DNA of 64,000 bases from positions 682,001 through 746,000 of the forward strand of contig NZ_CP120737.1 in assembly GCF_029581195.1 (NCBI RefSeq), read 5' to 3'. Shown here one piece after another: positions 7,901 to 16,018 of the stretch. Every line of letters begins with the position of its first letter. The first letter of the stretch is position 1. Origin of the DNA: Solwaraspora sp. WMMD791. GTDB lineage: Bacteria; Actinomycetota; Actinomycetes; Mycobacteriales; Micromonosporaceae. A program made the position numbers and the translations under genes. The notes beneath the pieces are model-generated. The model was not told the DNA's origin. It saw only the letters and a program-made list of their open reading frames with translations, and searched no databases.

Positions 7901-10398
7901 GCATCGACACGCTCGGCGCCGCGCTCAGTGGGCTCGCCCAGTTGGCCACCGGGCAGGAATCCATCGACGCCGACATCTATCTCGCCTGGGAGAACCAGCC
8001 TGAGGACTTCGACGCCATGGCGGCGGCGCTGCTCGATGTCGTCGCGGCGCAGCCGTTGCCGCCCCAGATCCGTCGAGTGACCACCACCATCGCCGGTCGC
8101 GCCGGCGCGGTCATGCACCACCACTTCACGTTCCGCCCGTCGAGCCGGGGCATGGTCGAGGAACGGCTGATCCGTGGCCTGCACCCGTACATCGCCCAGC
8201 GGATGCAGCTGGAGCGGCTGCGCAAGTTCGACCTGACCCGGCTTCCGTCGTCGGACGAGGAGGTCTACCTCTTCCGGTGCGTCGCCCGGGAGAACTCCTC
8301 CGACGAGCGTCTCGTCGCGTTCGCCCAGGTGCGTGACCTGACCCAGCTGCGTGACCACGATGGACGTCTGGTCTCGCTGCCGACCACCGAGGACACCGTC
8401 GCGGCCTGCCTCGACTCGATCCGCCGGGTCCAGTCGCGGCGACCGTCGAAGACCCGCTTCACCACCAACCGGATCGTCATCTACGTCTGGCCGCCAAACG
8501 ACCTGACCCGTGAGGAGATGGAGATGATCGCCGGGCGGGTACGCCCGACGACCACCGGGGCGGGGCTGGAGGAGATCCTGTTCATCGGGCGCCAGCGTGA
8601 CCGGGCGACCGGCGAGCTGGTGAAGATCGCGGTACGGATCTCCTTCGACGCCACCGGCGGCGGCGCCGAACTGACCGTCGGTGAGCCGCCGGTCGAGCCG
8701 GTCGAGCCGCTGGACGACTACCGGTTGAAGGTGCTGCGGGCGAGCAGCCGCAACACGGTCTACCCGTACGAGCTGACCGGTCGTCTCGGTGACTTCGTCG
8801 AGTACGACCTCGACGATGCTCACACGCTGGTGCCGGTCGACCGGCCGAAGGGGCGCAACCGCGCGGCGATCGTCGCCGGGGTGGTCACCACCGTGACTTC
8901 CCGGCACCCGCAGGGCATCACCCGGGTCGTGCTGCTCGGTGATCCCACCAAGTCGCTCGGTGCCCTGTCGGAGCCGGAGTGCCGTCGGATCATCGCGGCC
9001 CTGGACCTGGCCGAGCGGATGCAGGTGCCGCTGGAGTGGTACGCGCTGTCCGCCGGGGCCCGCATCTCGATGGAGTCGGGCACCGAGAACATGGACTGGG
9101 TCGCCGCCGCGCTCAAGCGGATCGTCGAGTTCACCCAGGCCGGCGGCGAGATCAACATCGTGGTCGCGGGTATCAACGTCGGAGCCCAGCCGTACTGGAA
9201 CGCCGAGGCGACGATGCTCATGCACACCAAGGGCATCCTGGTGATGACGCCGGACTCGGCGATGGTGCTCACCGGCAAGCAGTCGCTGGACTTCTCTGGT
9301 GGCGTCTCCGCCGAGGACAACTTCGGCATCGGCGGCTACGACCGGGTGATGGGCCCGAACGGGCAGGCACAGTACTGGGCGCCTAACCTGACCGCCGCGC
9401 GGGACGTGCTGCTGGCCCATTACGACCACACGTACGTCGTGCCGGGGGAGTCGCGACCCCGGCGCGCGGCCACCACCGACCCCGTCGACCGGGACATCTC
9501 CACCTTCCCGCACACGGTGGCCGGCAGTGACTTCACCACAGTCGGCGAGATCTTCTCCGCCGCCGCCAACCCCGATCGCAAGAAGCCGTTCGACATCCGG
9601 ACCGTGATGCGGGCACTGGCCGACCAGGACCACCCGGTGCTGGAACGCTGGGCGGGGATGGCCGACGCCGACACCGCCGTGGTGCAGGACGTCCATCTCG
9701 GTGGCGTACCGGTATGTCTGCTCGGCATCGAGTCACGTACGGTGCCCCGGCGTGGTTTCCCGCCCACCGACGGTCCGGACACCTACACCGCCGGCACGCT
9801 GTTCCCGCAGTCGTCGAAGAAGGCCGCGCGGGCGATCAACGCGGCCAGTGGCAACCGACCACTGGTGGTGCTGGCCAACCTGTCCGGCTTCGACGGCTCG
9901 CCCGAGTCGATGCGCAAGCTGCAACTCGAGTACGGTGCCGAGATCGGCCGGGCGATCGTCAACTTCCGAGGGCCGATCGTGTTCTGCGTGATCTCGCGGT
10001 ACCACGGTGGCGCCTTCGTGGTCTTCTCGAAGGCGTTGAACCCCAACATGACGGTGCTCGCGCTGGAAGGTTCGTTCGCCTCGGTCCTCGGTGGTGCCCC
10101 CGCCGCCGCCGTCGTGTTCTCCGGCGAGGTGGACGCCCGAACGGCCCGCGACCCCCGGGTGCGTGACCTGGAGGCCCGGGTGGCCGCCGCGTCCGGCACC
10201 GACCGCGCCGCGCTGACCGCCGAGCTCGACGAGTTCCGTTCGTCGGTACGGGCGGAGAAGCTGGGCGAGGTGGCCACGGAGTTCGACCGGATCCACAACA
10301 TCGCCCGCGCCGTCGAGGTCGGCTCGGTGGACGCCGTCATCAGCGCCGCCGAGCTGCGTCCGCGCATCATCGCCACCATCGAGGCCCACCTGGGCTGA
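4936..10398 (+). CDS. Single-chain biotin-dependent acyl-CoA carboxylase (BC-BCCP-central-CT)
   Basis: 1820 aa; starts at GTG with CGGAGGG upstream. Order: biotin carboxylase/ATP-grasp at ~1-450 (FSRIAIVNRGEAAMR, glycine loop KATAGGGGRGIRVV, FLEVNTRLQVEHPITE); biotin carrier at ~585-665 with the acceptor Lys621 in EAMKM; a long helical middle (~680-1300) resembling the central region of eukaryotic acetyl-CoA carboxylases; carboxyltransferase at ~1310-1815 (SAGARISMESGTENMDW, then MLMHTKGILVMTPDSAMVLTG). Actinobacteria normally make acyl-CoA carboxylase from separate alpha and beta chains, so this is the unusual eukaryote-like single-chain form, also seen annotated in other actinomycetes. Acetyl-, propionyl- or longer acyl-CoA could be the substrate. 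It is monocistronic, with a strong hairpin after its stop. Confidence 0.9.
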   Translation: MFSRIAIVNRGEAAMRLIHAVRELAAETGARIETVALYTDVDRTATFVREADIAYDLGPASARPYLDLTVLERALVATGADAAWVGWGFVAESPAFAELCEKTGVTFIGPSAHAMRQLGDKIGAKLIAEEVGVPVAPWSRGAVETLEAALTAASDIGYPLMLKATAGGGGRGIRVVTNEAELADAFERTSQEAARAFGSGVVFLERLVTGARHVEVQVIADGQGTAWALGVRDCSVQRRNQKVIEESASPVLDPAQAADLKASAERLAVAVGYRGAATVEFLYHPGDRMFAFLEVNTRLQVEHPITEATTGFDLVKAQLHVASGGRLEGEPPPERGHAVEARLNAEDPDRDFAPSPGRIARLDLPSGPGIRVDTGVSEGDTIPAAFDSMIAKIIAYGRDRDEALGRLRRAMANTTVIIEGGATNKSFVLDLLDQPEVIDASADTGWIDRVRGAGRLVSHRHVAVALAAAAIEGYEADERVERQRLLSTASGGRPQVQHASGRPVDLKLRGVGYRVRVARTGAYRFRVGIEAGDAVHSADVELDRFDRHTGQIVVNGSRHRLATGTHGPIHLVEVDGVTHRVSRDEGGVLRAPMPALVVATPVQVGAEIEPGAPVLVLEAMKMETVLRAPFKAVLKELAVSVGNQVEAGAPLLRLEPVADDDATAAGPAAAPVELDMPVAPEATPAQERARRGQEDLRGLLLGFDVDPHDDRRVLEDYLVARQVAADEGERPLAAEIDLIEVFADLAELSRNRPTDGDGADGHVHSDREYFHTYLQSLDVERAGLPDAFQTKLAKALGHYGVTDLERSADLEAAVFRIFLALQRAAADAGVVATLLRAWLREPPPGQLLHEPAGLALERLVAATQVRFPVIADLARGVVFAWFAQPLLRRNRARVYAKVRAHLRHLDAHPDAPDRAARIAEMVRSTEPLVRLLGQRIVRDHLDNAVMLEVLTRRYYGNKGVAAIHAHQVAGCTFVVAERADSSVVTAAVGIDTLGAALSGLAQLATGQESIDADIYLAWENQPEDFDAMAAALLDVVAAQPLPPQIRRVTTTIAGRAGAVMHHHFTFRPSSRGMVEERLIRGLHPYIAQRMQLERLRKFDLTRLPSSDEEVYLFRCVARENSSDERLVAFAQVRDLTQLRDHDGRLVSLPTTEDTVAACLDSIRRVQSRRPSKTRFTTNRIVIYVWPPNDLTREEMEMIAGRVRPTTTGAGLEEILFIGRQRDRATGELVKIAVRISFDATGGGAELTVGEPPVEPVEPLDDYRLKVLRASSRNTVYPYELTGRLGDFVEYDLDDAHTLVPVDRPKGRNRAAIVAGVVTTVTSRHPQGITRVVLLGDPTKSLGALSEPECRRIIAALDLAERMQVPLEWYALSAGARISMESGTENMDWVAAALKRIVEFTQAGGEINIVVAGINVGAQPYWNAEATMLMHTKGILVMTPDSAMVLTGKQSLDFSGGVSAEDNFGIGGYDRVMGPNGQAQYWAPNLTAARDVLLAHYDHTYVVPGESRPRRAATTDPVDRDISTFPHTVAGSDFTTVGEIFSAAANPDRKKPFDIRTVMRALADQDHPVLERWAGMADADTAVVQDVHLGGVPVCLLGIESRTVPRRGFPPTDGPDTYTAGTLFPQSSKKAARAINAASGNRPLVVLANLSGFDGSPESMRKLQLEYGAEIGRAIVNFRGPIVFCVISRYHGGAFVVFSKALNPNMTVLALEGSFASVLGGAPAAAVVFSGEVDARTARDPRVRDLEARVAAASGTDRAALTAELDEFRSSVRAEKLGEVATEFDRIHNIARAVEVGSVDAVISAAELRPRIIATIEAHLG

Positions 10399-10446
10399 GT
10401 GCGGTGGCCCGCCGGGTCGCGGGTCGACCGGCGCGCCGGCCGACCA

Positions 10447-10494
10447 CGGCCGTCCGGTTCCGACAGCCACGTTGCTGCCGGAACCGGACGGCCG
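10447..10494 (+). terminator. Strong hairpin downstream of the acyl-CoA carboxylase
   Basis: CGGCCGTCCGGTTCC (10447-10461) pairs perfectly with GGAACCGGACGGCCG (10480-10494): a 15-bp stem with an 18-nt loop that itself holds a CAGC/GCTG mini-stem. It starts 48 bp after the carboxylase stop. No U-tract follows, as is usual in actinomycetes; probably a terminator. Confidence 0.7.
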
Positions 10495-10581
10495 CGCCGA
10501 CCAGATGCAGCCGGACGGCCGCGCTGCGGACCGTCGCCTACCTGTTCATCGCTGCGCCGCCTACAGCGGAAGGACCAGTTC

Positions 10582-11091
10582 TTGCCGGCACCGAACCGGT
10601 ACCCGATACCGGCGCCGCCCCCCGCGCGGCTGAGCATCCTGGCGCGCCCGCGCGGCGGCGACTGGCTCGACGACGAGCTGAGCGCCGCCCGGACCGCCGG
10701 CGTCGACGTACTGGTCAGCCTGCTCACCTCGGCCGAGCGTGACGAACTCGACCTGGCCGACGAGCCCGCTGCGGCGATCCGGGCCGGACTCGAGTTCCAC
10801 GCGTTCGAGATCGCCGACCTCGGCGTGCCGGACCCCCACGCCATCCGGCCGCTGCTCGACCTGCTCGCGACCGAGCTTCGTGCCGGCCGGCACGTCGCGG
10901 TGCACTGCCGCGCCGGCATCGGCCGGTCCTCGTTGATCACCGTCGCCCTGCTGACCCGGCTCGGCGTCGATACCGAGCAGGCCTGGAACGTGATCGCCCA
11001 CGCCCGGGGAGTGCCCGTGCCCGAGACCGCGCAGCAGCGACGCTGGCCGTCGGCCGACCGGCACGCTGGTCGCGGTCAGATCGGGAACTGA
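10582..11091 (+). CDS. Tyrosine / dual-specificity protein phosphatase family protein
   Basis: 169 aa from a TTG start preceded by GCGGAAGGA with 7-nt spacing; no ATG or GTG gives a better N-terminus. The C(x)5R signature of cysteine phosphatases is present in VHCRAGIGRSS, with the preceding acid in a loop around EIADLGVPD. The size and single compact domain resemble small DSP-like phosphatases that hydrolyse phosphotyrosine or other phospho-monoesters. Its target is unknown. The gene follows the carboxylase terminator, so it likely has its own promoter, and its last 16 bp overlap the convergent acyltransferase gene. Confidence 0.8.
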   Translation: MPAPNRYPIPAPPPARLSILARPRGGDWLDDELSAARTAGVDVLVSLLTSAERDELDLADEPAAAIRAGLEFHAFEIADLGVPDPHAIRPLLDLLATELRAGRHVAVHCRAGIGRSSLITVALLTRLGVDTEQAWNVIAHARGVPVPETAQQRRWPSADRHAGRGQIGN

Positions 11092-12020
11092 CCGCGACGC
11101 CAGTGCCAGTGCCGGCCGGCGGTGAGATGGTCGAGCACCGCGCGTTGCAGCACGGTGCGGCGCGGCAGCGCGTCCAGCGGCGTGGTCAGCGTACGGAACA
11201 CGAACCGCAGCACCTCGACGTCGGCGTCCGGCCCATCGGACTCCGCGTAGGGCTCCAGCTCGAACCGGCGCTGGAATCTGACGATGTTCGAATCCGCCGG
11301 CAGGTACTCCCGCAGTTGCGGGTCGAGCAGCCACGACCCGCAGGCGAACGCGGTGTACCGCTCGTCGGGGAAGTGGCGGGGAAAGAACACCCGCGCCGCG
11401 TCGAGCGACGTGTCGACGGCCGCCGGAGTCAACGGCCCCGCGTCGGGGACGTGCAGGTCGATGACAGTGTCGCCCCGCTGGTGCTGCAGCCGGCCCAGCT
11501 CGTAGAGGCCGCCGCGGGCGTGCAACGTCAGCCAGGCCTGCATGACCGGCCAGCCCTCGCCGTGCATCCGCCGGTCGATCGTCAGGTTGCGGCCCAGGTC
11601 CGCCAGGGTCACCCAGGACACGTCATCGGCGATGCCGTGGTCGCGGTGGTACGCCCGGACCACGTCGACCATCGCCAGGTACGCGTAGACGTAGAGATGC
11701 CGCCAGGCGGGTCCCCGCTCGCGCGGCAGCTCCGGCCCGGGTGGCAGCCAGCCGTAGCCACCGAGGTCGGCCCGGACCAGGGCGGTCGACCGGTCGAGCA
11801 GCCAGCGCAGCTCGGGGGTCCACAGTGCGGAGTCAGGATCGGGCCAACCGGCCACGATCTCGGCGGCGTCGTCCGGCCGTACCGTGAGCCGGTCGAGGAC
11901 CACGGCCGCGTCGGCTCTGGCCGGCAGGGGCACCGACGGCCGGTCGCCGGCGAGCCGGTGTACGCGGTCGACCTCCGCGACGGGCACCCCGAGCCGATTG
12001 GCGATATCGTCCAGATCCAC
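11076..12020 (-). CDS. GNAT-like N-acyltransferase domain protein
   Basis: 314 aa. The GTG start at 12020 gives MDLDDIANRLGVPVAEVDRV, a plausible N-terminal helical domain; the longer in-frame extension upstream is antisense to the TetR gene. The body has YVYAYLAMVDVVRAYHRDHG, then VTLADLGRNLTIDRRMHG, and a C-terminal part with VIDLHVPDAGPLTPAAVDTS and ACGSWLLDPQLREYLP. These fit the two-part 'N-acyltransferase N-terminal plus GNAT-like C-terminal' proteins of actinomycetes and firmicutes, whose substrates are unknown. It is divergent from the TetR gene and convergent with the phosphatase gene, with a 16-bp overlap. Confidence 0.7.
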   Translation of the reverse strand: MDLDDIANRLGVPVAEVDRVHRLAGDRPSVPLPARADAAVVLDRLTVRPDDAAEIVAGWPDPDSALWTPELRWLLDRSTALVRADLGGYGWLPPGPELPRERGPAWRHLYVYAYLAMVDVVRAYHRDHGIADDVSWVTLADLGRNLTIDRRMHGEGWPVMQAWLTLHARGGLYELGRLQHQRGDTVIDLHVPDAGPLTPAAVDTSLDAARVFFPRHFPDERYTAFACGSWLLDPQLREYLPADSNIVRFQRRFELEPYAESDGPDADVEVLRFVFRTLTTPLDALPRRTVLQRAVLDHLTAGRHWHWRRGQFPI

Positions 12021-12148
12021 GGTGCCGACGCTACCGGTGAACGGGTCGTCGGTGACAGGTCGGGTGACTGGCCCGGCCCCGTTCGACGCCGTACTCTGAC
12101 GCCCGGAGATCCCGGGACGTCCGATCGGGTAGGGTCTCCGCAACAAAC

Positions 12149-12166
12149 CTTCCGACTGGGCGGTAG
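12149..12166. promoter_or_regulatory. Degenerate copy of the 18-bp TetR-type operator upstream of the TetR gene
   Basis: CTTCCGACTGGGCGGTAG matches the idealised palindrome ATACCGACCGGTCGGTAT at 13 of 18 positions. It lies 44 bp upstream of the TetR start, where an autoregulatory site would be. It is weaker than the five sites further on. Confidence 0.45.
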
Positions 12167-12209
12167 GATTTCCTGGGCGCTGAGCAGAAGCGGGAAGCGG
12201 AGGCGACAG

Positions 12210-12845
12210 ATGGCTCGTGCGATATCCAACCGCCCGGGGGCGGCCCGACGCCGGCAACGCTGGGCTGACGGCTACGACCCGGAGAACACCCGCAAGTCGT
12301 TGATCACCAGCGCGTTGGAGCTGTTCGAGCGTCGTGGGTTCGACCGGACGTCGGTGCAGGAGATCGCCGACCAGGCTGGGCTCACGAAAGGTGCTTTCTA
12401 CCATCACTTCGAGAGCAAGGACGACCTGCTGCGGCACATCCAGGAGGAGTACCTGGAGGCGCAGCTGTCCGCGATCCAGCGGATCGAGTCGGACAACGAC
12501 GACCCGAAGGCGCGGGTAGCGGAGCTCATCCGGTTCAGTCTGACCAGCGTGGCCGAGTACCGCGCCCACGTGACGATCTTCTATCAGGAGCGGCGGTATC
12601 TCGCCGGTGACATGTTCGCCGAGGTCAGCCGCAAGCGTGACCTGGTGGAAACGGCCTTCGCCGCAATGATCCAGGACGGCATCGCCCGTGGGGTCTTCCG
12701 TACGGACGTGGACGCGCGGATCGTCACCTTCGGCCTCGTGGGCATGTGCGCCTGGGCGTACCAGTGGCTCAACGTCGACGGTCCGCTCAGCATCGACGAA
12801 GTCGCGCGCCAGTTCAGCGTGATGGTGCTCGACGGTCTCTGCTGA
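12210..12845 (+). CDS. TetR/AcrR-family transcriptional regulator, probable master regulator of the catabolic island
   Basis: 211 aa, ATG preceded by GCGGAGGCGACAG. An arginine-rich N-terminal arm leads into a classic TetR helix-turn-helix: ITSALELFERRGFDRTSVQE, then IADQAGLTKGAFYHHFESKD (~residues 30-70). The C-terminal ligand/dimer domain resembles that of TetR regulators of acyl-CoA and steroid catabolism (IFYQERRYLAGDMFAEVSRK). It is the only TetR gene in the window and sits at the edge of a ~29-kb catabolic gene set whose promoters share one TetR-style inverted repeat, so it is the obvious candidate binder. An acyl-CoA of the substrate is the likely inducer (inference from the family). 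Confidence 0.88.
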   Translation: MARAISNRPGAARRRQRWADGYDPENTRKSLITSALELFERRGFDRTSVQEIADQAGLTKGAFYHHFESKDDLLRHIQEEYLEAQLSAIQRIESDNDDPKARVAELIRFSLTSVAEYRAHVTIFYQERRYLAGDMFAEVSRKRDLVETAFAAMIQDGIARGVFRTDVDARIVTFGLVGMCAWAYQWLNVDGPLSIDEVARQFSVMVLDGLC

Positions 12846-12860
12846 GCCGGTCGAAAGCGG

Positions 12861-14009
12861 TCACCCGGCCAGCAGCGCGCGGGCCATCACGATCCGTTGC
12901 ACCTGGTTGGTGCCCTCGTAGATCTGGGTGATCTTCGCGTCGCGCATCATGCGTTCCACCGGGAAGTCACGGGTGTAGCCGTAGCCCCCGAGCAGCTGAA
13001 CGGCATCGGTGGTGATCTTCATGGCCGCGTCGGAGGCGAAGCACTTCGCGGCCGCGCCGAAGTAGGTGAGATCCGGCTCGTCGCGTTCGGACTTGCCGGC
13101 TGCCGCGTACGTCAGCTGCCGCGCGGCCTCCAGTGTCATACCCATGTCGGCGAGGATGAACTGGACGCCCTGGAAGTCGGCGATCGATCGGCCGAACTGC
13201 TGTCGCTGCCGGACGTAACCGAGTGCGAAGTCGAGAGCGCCCTGGGCGATACCCAGTGCCTGGGCGGCGATGGTGACGCGGGTGTGGTCCAGGGTCCGCA
13301 TCGCCGTCGCGAAGCCCGTTCCCGGTGCGCCGATGATCCGGTCGTCCGGGATGCGGACGTTGTCGAGATACACCTCGCGGGTCGGGGAGCCCTTGATGCC
13401 GAGCTTCCTCTCCGGTACGCCGAAGCTGACGCCCGGGTCGGATCTCTCCACGACGAACGCGGAGATCCCGCGTGCGCGTGCCGTCGGGTCGGTGACGGCG
13501 AAGACCGTGTAGTACTCGCTCAGTCCGGCGTTGGTGATCCAGCGCTTGACCCCGTTGAGCACCCAGGTGTCGCCGTCGCGCTCGGCGCGGGTCCGCATGC
13601 CTGCCGCGTCGCTGCCGGCGTCCGGCTCGGACAGACAATAGGAGAACATCGCCTCGCCACGGGCCACCGGCGGAAGGTACCGCTGTTTGAGGTGCTCGTC
13701 GGCGGCGAGCAGTAGCGGCATGGTGCCGAGCTTGTTGCCGGCCGGGATCAGCGAGGAGGTGGCGCAGGCCCGGGCGACCTCTTCGATGACGATCGCGGTG
13801 GCGAGTGCGTCCGCACCGGCCCCGCCGTACTGGACCGGGATGTGCGGGGCGTGGAAGTCGGCCGCCCGCAACGCGTCGTAGGAGGCCCCGGGGAATTCGG
13901 CCGTCTCGTCGGCGGCGGCTGCGTGCGGGGCGACCTTGTCGTCGCACACCGCGCGTACGGCGTCCCGTACGGCCCTGTGCTCCTCGGGCAGCTGGTAGGC
14001 CTCGAACAC
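12861..14009 (-). CDS. Acyl-CoA dehydrogenase
   Basis: 382 aa, standard length for a homotetrameric FAD-dependent acyl-CoA dehydrogenase. Visible motifs: FSYCLSEPDAGSDAAGMRT and WVLNGVKRWITNAG (FAD and substrate binding), a C-terminal QLLGGYGYTRDFPVERMMRD, and QIYEGTNQVQ containing the catalytic-base position Glu365. It introduces the alpha,beta double bond into an acyl-CoA. The gene is read away from a divergent MaoC gene; the 150-bp gap between them carries an operator copy at 14045-14062. Its 3' end lies 15 bp from the end of the convergent TetR gene. Confidence 0.92.
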   Translation of the reverse strand: MFEAYQLPEEHRAVRDAVRAVCDDKVAPHAAAADETAEFPGASYDALRAADFHAPHIPVQYGGAGADALATAIVIEEVARACATSSLIPAGNKLGTMPLLLAADEHLKQRYLPPVARGEAMFSYCLSEPDAGSDAAGMRTRAERDGDTWVLNGVKRWITNAGLSEYYTVFAVTDPTARARGISAFVVERSDPGVSFGVPERKLGIKGSPTREVYLDNVRIPDDRIIGAPGTGFATAMRTLDHTRVTIAAQALGIAQGALDFALGYVRQRQQFGRSIADFQGVQFILADMGMTLEAARQLTYAAAGKSERDEPDLTYFGAAAKCFASDAAMKITTDAVQLLGGYGYTRDFPVERMMRDAKITQIYEGTNQVQRIVMARALLAG

Positions 14010-14044
14010 CTGTGACCTCCTCGTCCGGCATCGGCACGGTCACA

Positions 14045-14062
14045 ATACCATCCGGTCGGAAT
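14045..14062. promoter_or_regulatory. TetR-type operator between acyl-CoA dehydrogenase and MaoC genes
   Basis: ATACCATCCGGTCGGAAT shares ATACC, five variable bases, then GTCGGAAT with the sites at 30159 and 34055. It lies 36 bp from the dehydrogenase start and ~98 bp from the MaoC start, so it could control both divergent transcripts. Confidence 0.7.
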
Positions 14063-14159
14063 GTTGGTATCCTCATGCTGGCCCGGTCGCCCACGGCGGG
14101 TGCGGTGTGTCGGCGTGGGTCCGTGGCCCCCGTCCGACGACCCGAGGAGTGACCTGACC

Positions 14160-14645
14160 ATGCGAACCGCGTCGCGTACGACCGTAGGTGTCCCGAGTGA
14201 TCTGCTCGACCTGGTCGGCGAAGAGCTGGGGGTCAGTGAAGCGCAGGTGGTGACCCAACGGCAGATCGACCAGTTCGCTGAGGTGACCGGGGACCACCAG
14301 TGGATCCATGTCGATGTCGAGCGGGCGCGGTCCGGGCCGTTCGGGACGACGATCGTGCACGGTTTCCTGACCCTGGCGCTCGTGCCGCGCCTGCTCGCGG
14401 ACATCCTCGAGGTGCGGAGCTTCTCGATGGGGGTCAACTACGGCCTGGACCGCGTCCGGTTCGTCGCACCGTTGCCACCCGACGTGCCGGTCCAGGGGGT
14501 CGCGACACTGGTGTCCGCGCGGGCGATCGACGCCGTACCCGGTGCCGGTGCCGGCGTGCAGGCCAAGGCCTCGGTGGCGGTCGAGTTCGTGGACGGCTCG
14601 ACACCCTGCTGCGTGGCGGAGATCCTGTTCCGGTACTACTCCTGA
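14160..14645 (+). CDS. MaoC-like (R)-specific enoyl-CoA hydratase
   Basis: 161 aa hot-dog-fold protein. The ATG at 14160 follows GAGGAGTGACCTGACC; upstream in-frame codons cross the operator. The hydratase motif FAEVTGDHQWIHVD carries the conserved Asp/His pair, and the central helix GPFGTTIVHGFLTLALVP is diagnostic of MaoC/PhaJ-type hydratases. It would hydrate the enoyl-CoA made by the divergently encoded dehydrogenase. It is a single gene; the next gene downstream is convergent. Confidence 0.88.
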   Translation: MRTASRTTVGVPSDLLDLVGEELGVSEAQVVTQRQIDQFAEVTGDHQWIHVDVERARSGPFGTTIVHGFLTLALVPRLLADILEVRSFSMGVNYGLDRVRFVAPLPPDVPVQGVATLVSARAIDAVPGAGAGVQAKASVAVEFVDGSTPCCVAEILFRYYS

Positions 14646-14688
14646 GCGGGTACCACGCGCGCGCCGCGCCGACGGCTGTTCCCGGCGG

Positions 14689-15204
14689 TCAATCGGGCGC
14701 AGCGCTCGACGGGTTGACGAACTGGCCCCGGTAGAACGACAACGCCGGGACGTTCGTAGGCTTCAGGTGCACGTGGTCGACATCGAGCAGGATGATCACG
14801 TGGTCGCCGCTGGTGATCACGTGATCGCGGCGTCCGGCGAGGATCGCCGGTGTGCCGGTCAGCACCGGGACGCCGTCCGGACCGGGTGCCCAGGAGACCC
14901 CCGCGAGTTTCTCGGTGCCGGTCAGTCCCGAGGTGGCGAACCGGCGCGCCACGTCCTCCTGGTCACGGCTGAGAATGTGGATGGCGATCCGCTCGGCGGC
15001 CACCAGGGTCGCGAAGCTCGACGAGGAGCTGGTCACACAGAACAGCACCTTCGCCGGCCGGAGCGAGACCGAGGTGAACGAATTGACGGTCAGCGCGGCC
15101 ACGTTGCCCTGCGCGGTGACGGCGGTGACGGCGGTGACGCCAGTGGGGAAGTGACCGCACACCTGGCGGAACTGGGTGGAGTCGAACAAGGGCTCGGCCG
15201 TCAT
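14689..15204 (-). CDS. Flavin reductase family protein (FMN-binding split barrel)
   Basis: 171 aa, the typical size of DIM6/NTAB-family NAD(P)H:flavin reductases of two-component monooxygenases. Motifs: FRQVCGHFPTGVTAVTAV at the N-terminus, AALTVNSFTSVSLRPAKVLF (flavin-binding barrel) and FVNPSS near the end. Such enzymes feed reduced FMN/FAD to partner oxygenases; four luciferase-like monooxygenases in the same island lack a reductase of their own, so this is their likely partner (inference). It is last in a minus-strand operon after a VOC gene and a crotonase gene. A 9-bp unit (GCGGTGACG, three copies at 15113-15139) encodes the TAV repeat. Confidence 0.87.
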   Translation of the reverse strand: MTAEPLFDSTQFRQVCGHFPTGVTAVTAVTAQGNVAALTVNSFTSVSLRPAKVLFCVTSSSSSFATLVAAERIAIHILSRDQEDVARRFATSGLTGTEKLAGVSWAPGPDGVPVLTGTPAILAGRRDHVITSGDHVIILLDVDHVHLKPTNVPALSFYRGQFVNPSSAAPD

Positions 15205-15208
15205 CGGG

Positions 15209-16018
15209 TCACCGCCTGGGGGAGGAGTCGTGCCCGGGGCGAAGGCCGCCGTCGAGCTGGATGAGGCAGAGCGTGTGACCGCCGGGATCCTTCACCAGGT
15301 GCAGCGGTCCGTACGGGCTCTCGACCGGGCCGACGGTCGGCGTCCCGCCGAGCGCGCAGACCTGGGACAGCGCCTGAGGAAGGCAGGCCACGGCGAAGTA
15401 GGTGATCCATTTCGCCGGGATCAGGTTCGGCCATTCGTTGTCGAGGGCGAGGACGCCGGCGACCGCGACGTCGTCGAGCATCAGCAGGGTGTACGGGCGG
15501 GCGGTGGGCGTGTCGCCGGTGCGGCGGGTGGCGTAGCCGAACAGGGACCGGTAGTAGGTCACCGACTCGGCTGGCTCCCCCGTGTCCAGCTCGTTCCAGC
15601 ACAGTGCGCCGACCGAGTTGAGCATCTGGACTCCGGAGCGTGACTCGCCCTGGTAGAGGCCGAACGCGGCACCGAACGGATCGATGACCACGGCACCCGT
15701 ACCGGCGGCCGGCAGGTAGCGCGGCCGGGTGACGAGCTCGCCGCCGAGCGCGACCGCCCGAGCGGCGGAGCGGCTCACGTCGTCGACCGCGAAGTAGACG
15801 ATCCAGCCCCGGGGCCGACCGCCGTGCAGGGCGGCGGCGTTCGAGATGCCGGCCACGTCGCGCCCGTCGATGCCGCACATCCGGTACGTGGTGGCCCCGA
15901 GCCGTTCGGAGCGGACCGTCCAGCCCAGCAGCGCGCGGTAGAAGGGTTCGACCCTGTCCGGATCGGGGGTGGACAACTCCACCCAGACGGCCTCGCCAGG
16001 CCGGAACCGTCGGTTCAT
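15209..16018 (-). CDS. Two-domain VOC (glyoxalase/bleomycin-resistance) family protein
   Basis: 269 aa made of two tandem vicinal-oxygen-chelate domains. The first starts GEAVWVELSTPDPDRVEPFY and ends VVIDPFGAAFGLYQ; the second starts around GALCWNELDTGEPAESVTYY and ends LHLVKDPGGHTLCLIQ. The fold supports isomerases, dioxygenases and simple ligand binders, and the specific activity is not readable. It overlaps the upstream crotonase gene by 4 bp and precedes the flavin reductase by 4 bp, so the three are translationally coupled. A role in ring cleavage or isomerisation in the same pathway is possible. Confidence 0.82.
   Translation of the reverse strand: MNRRFRPGEAVWVELSTPDPDRVEPFYRALLGWTVRSERLGATTYRMCGIDGRDVAGISNAAALHGGRPRGWIVYFAVDDVSRSAARAVALGGELVTRPRYLPAAGTGAVVIDPFGAAFGLYQGESRSGVQMLNSVGALCWNELDTGEPAESVTYYRSLFGYATRRTGDTPTARPYTLLMLDDVAVAGVLALDNEWPNLIPAKWITYFAVACLPQALSQVCALGGTPTVGPVESPYGPLHLVKDPGGHTLCLIQLDGGLRPGHDSSPRR

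Noticed and set aside
6457-9696. Open minus-strand frame of 1079 codons opposite the carboxylase
   Set aside because: Antisense shadow of a high-GC gene; sequence is low-complexity (R, G, H, D-rich) with no domain, while the plus frame is full of carboxylase motifs.
12021-12569. N-terminal extension of the GNAT-like acyltransferase gene
   Set aside because: The extension runs antisense through the TetR gene and contains simple-composition sequence; the GTG at 12020 starts the conserved part.
15113-15139. Three 9-bp GCGGTGACG repeats as a regulatory repeat
   Set aside because: They are in frame inside the flavin reductase gene and encode a conserved-looking TGVTAVTAV region; only simple codon repetition.
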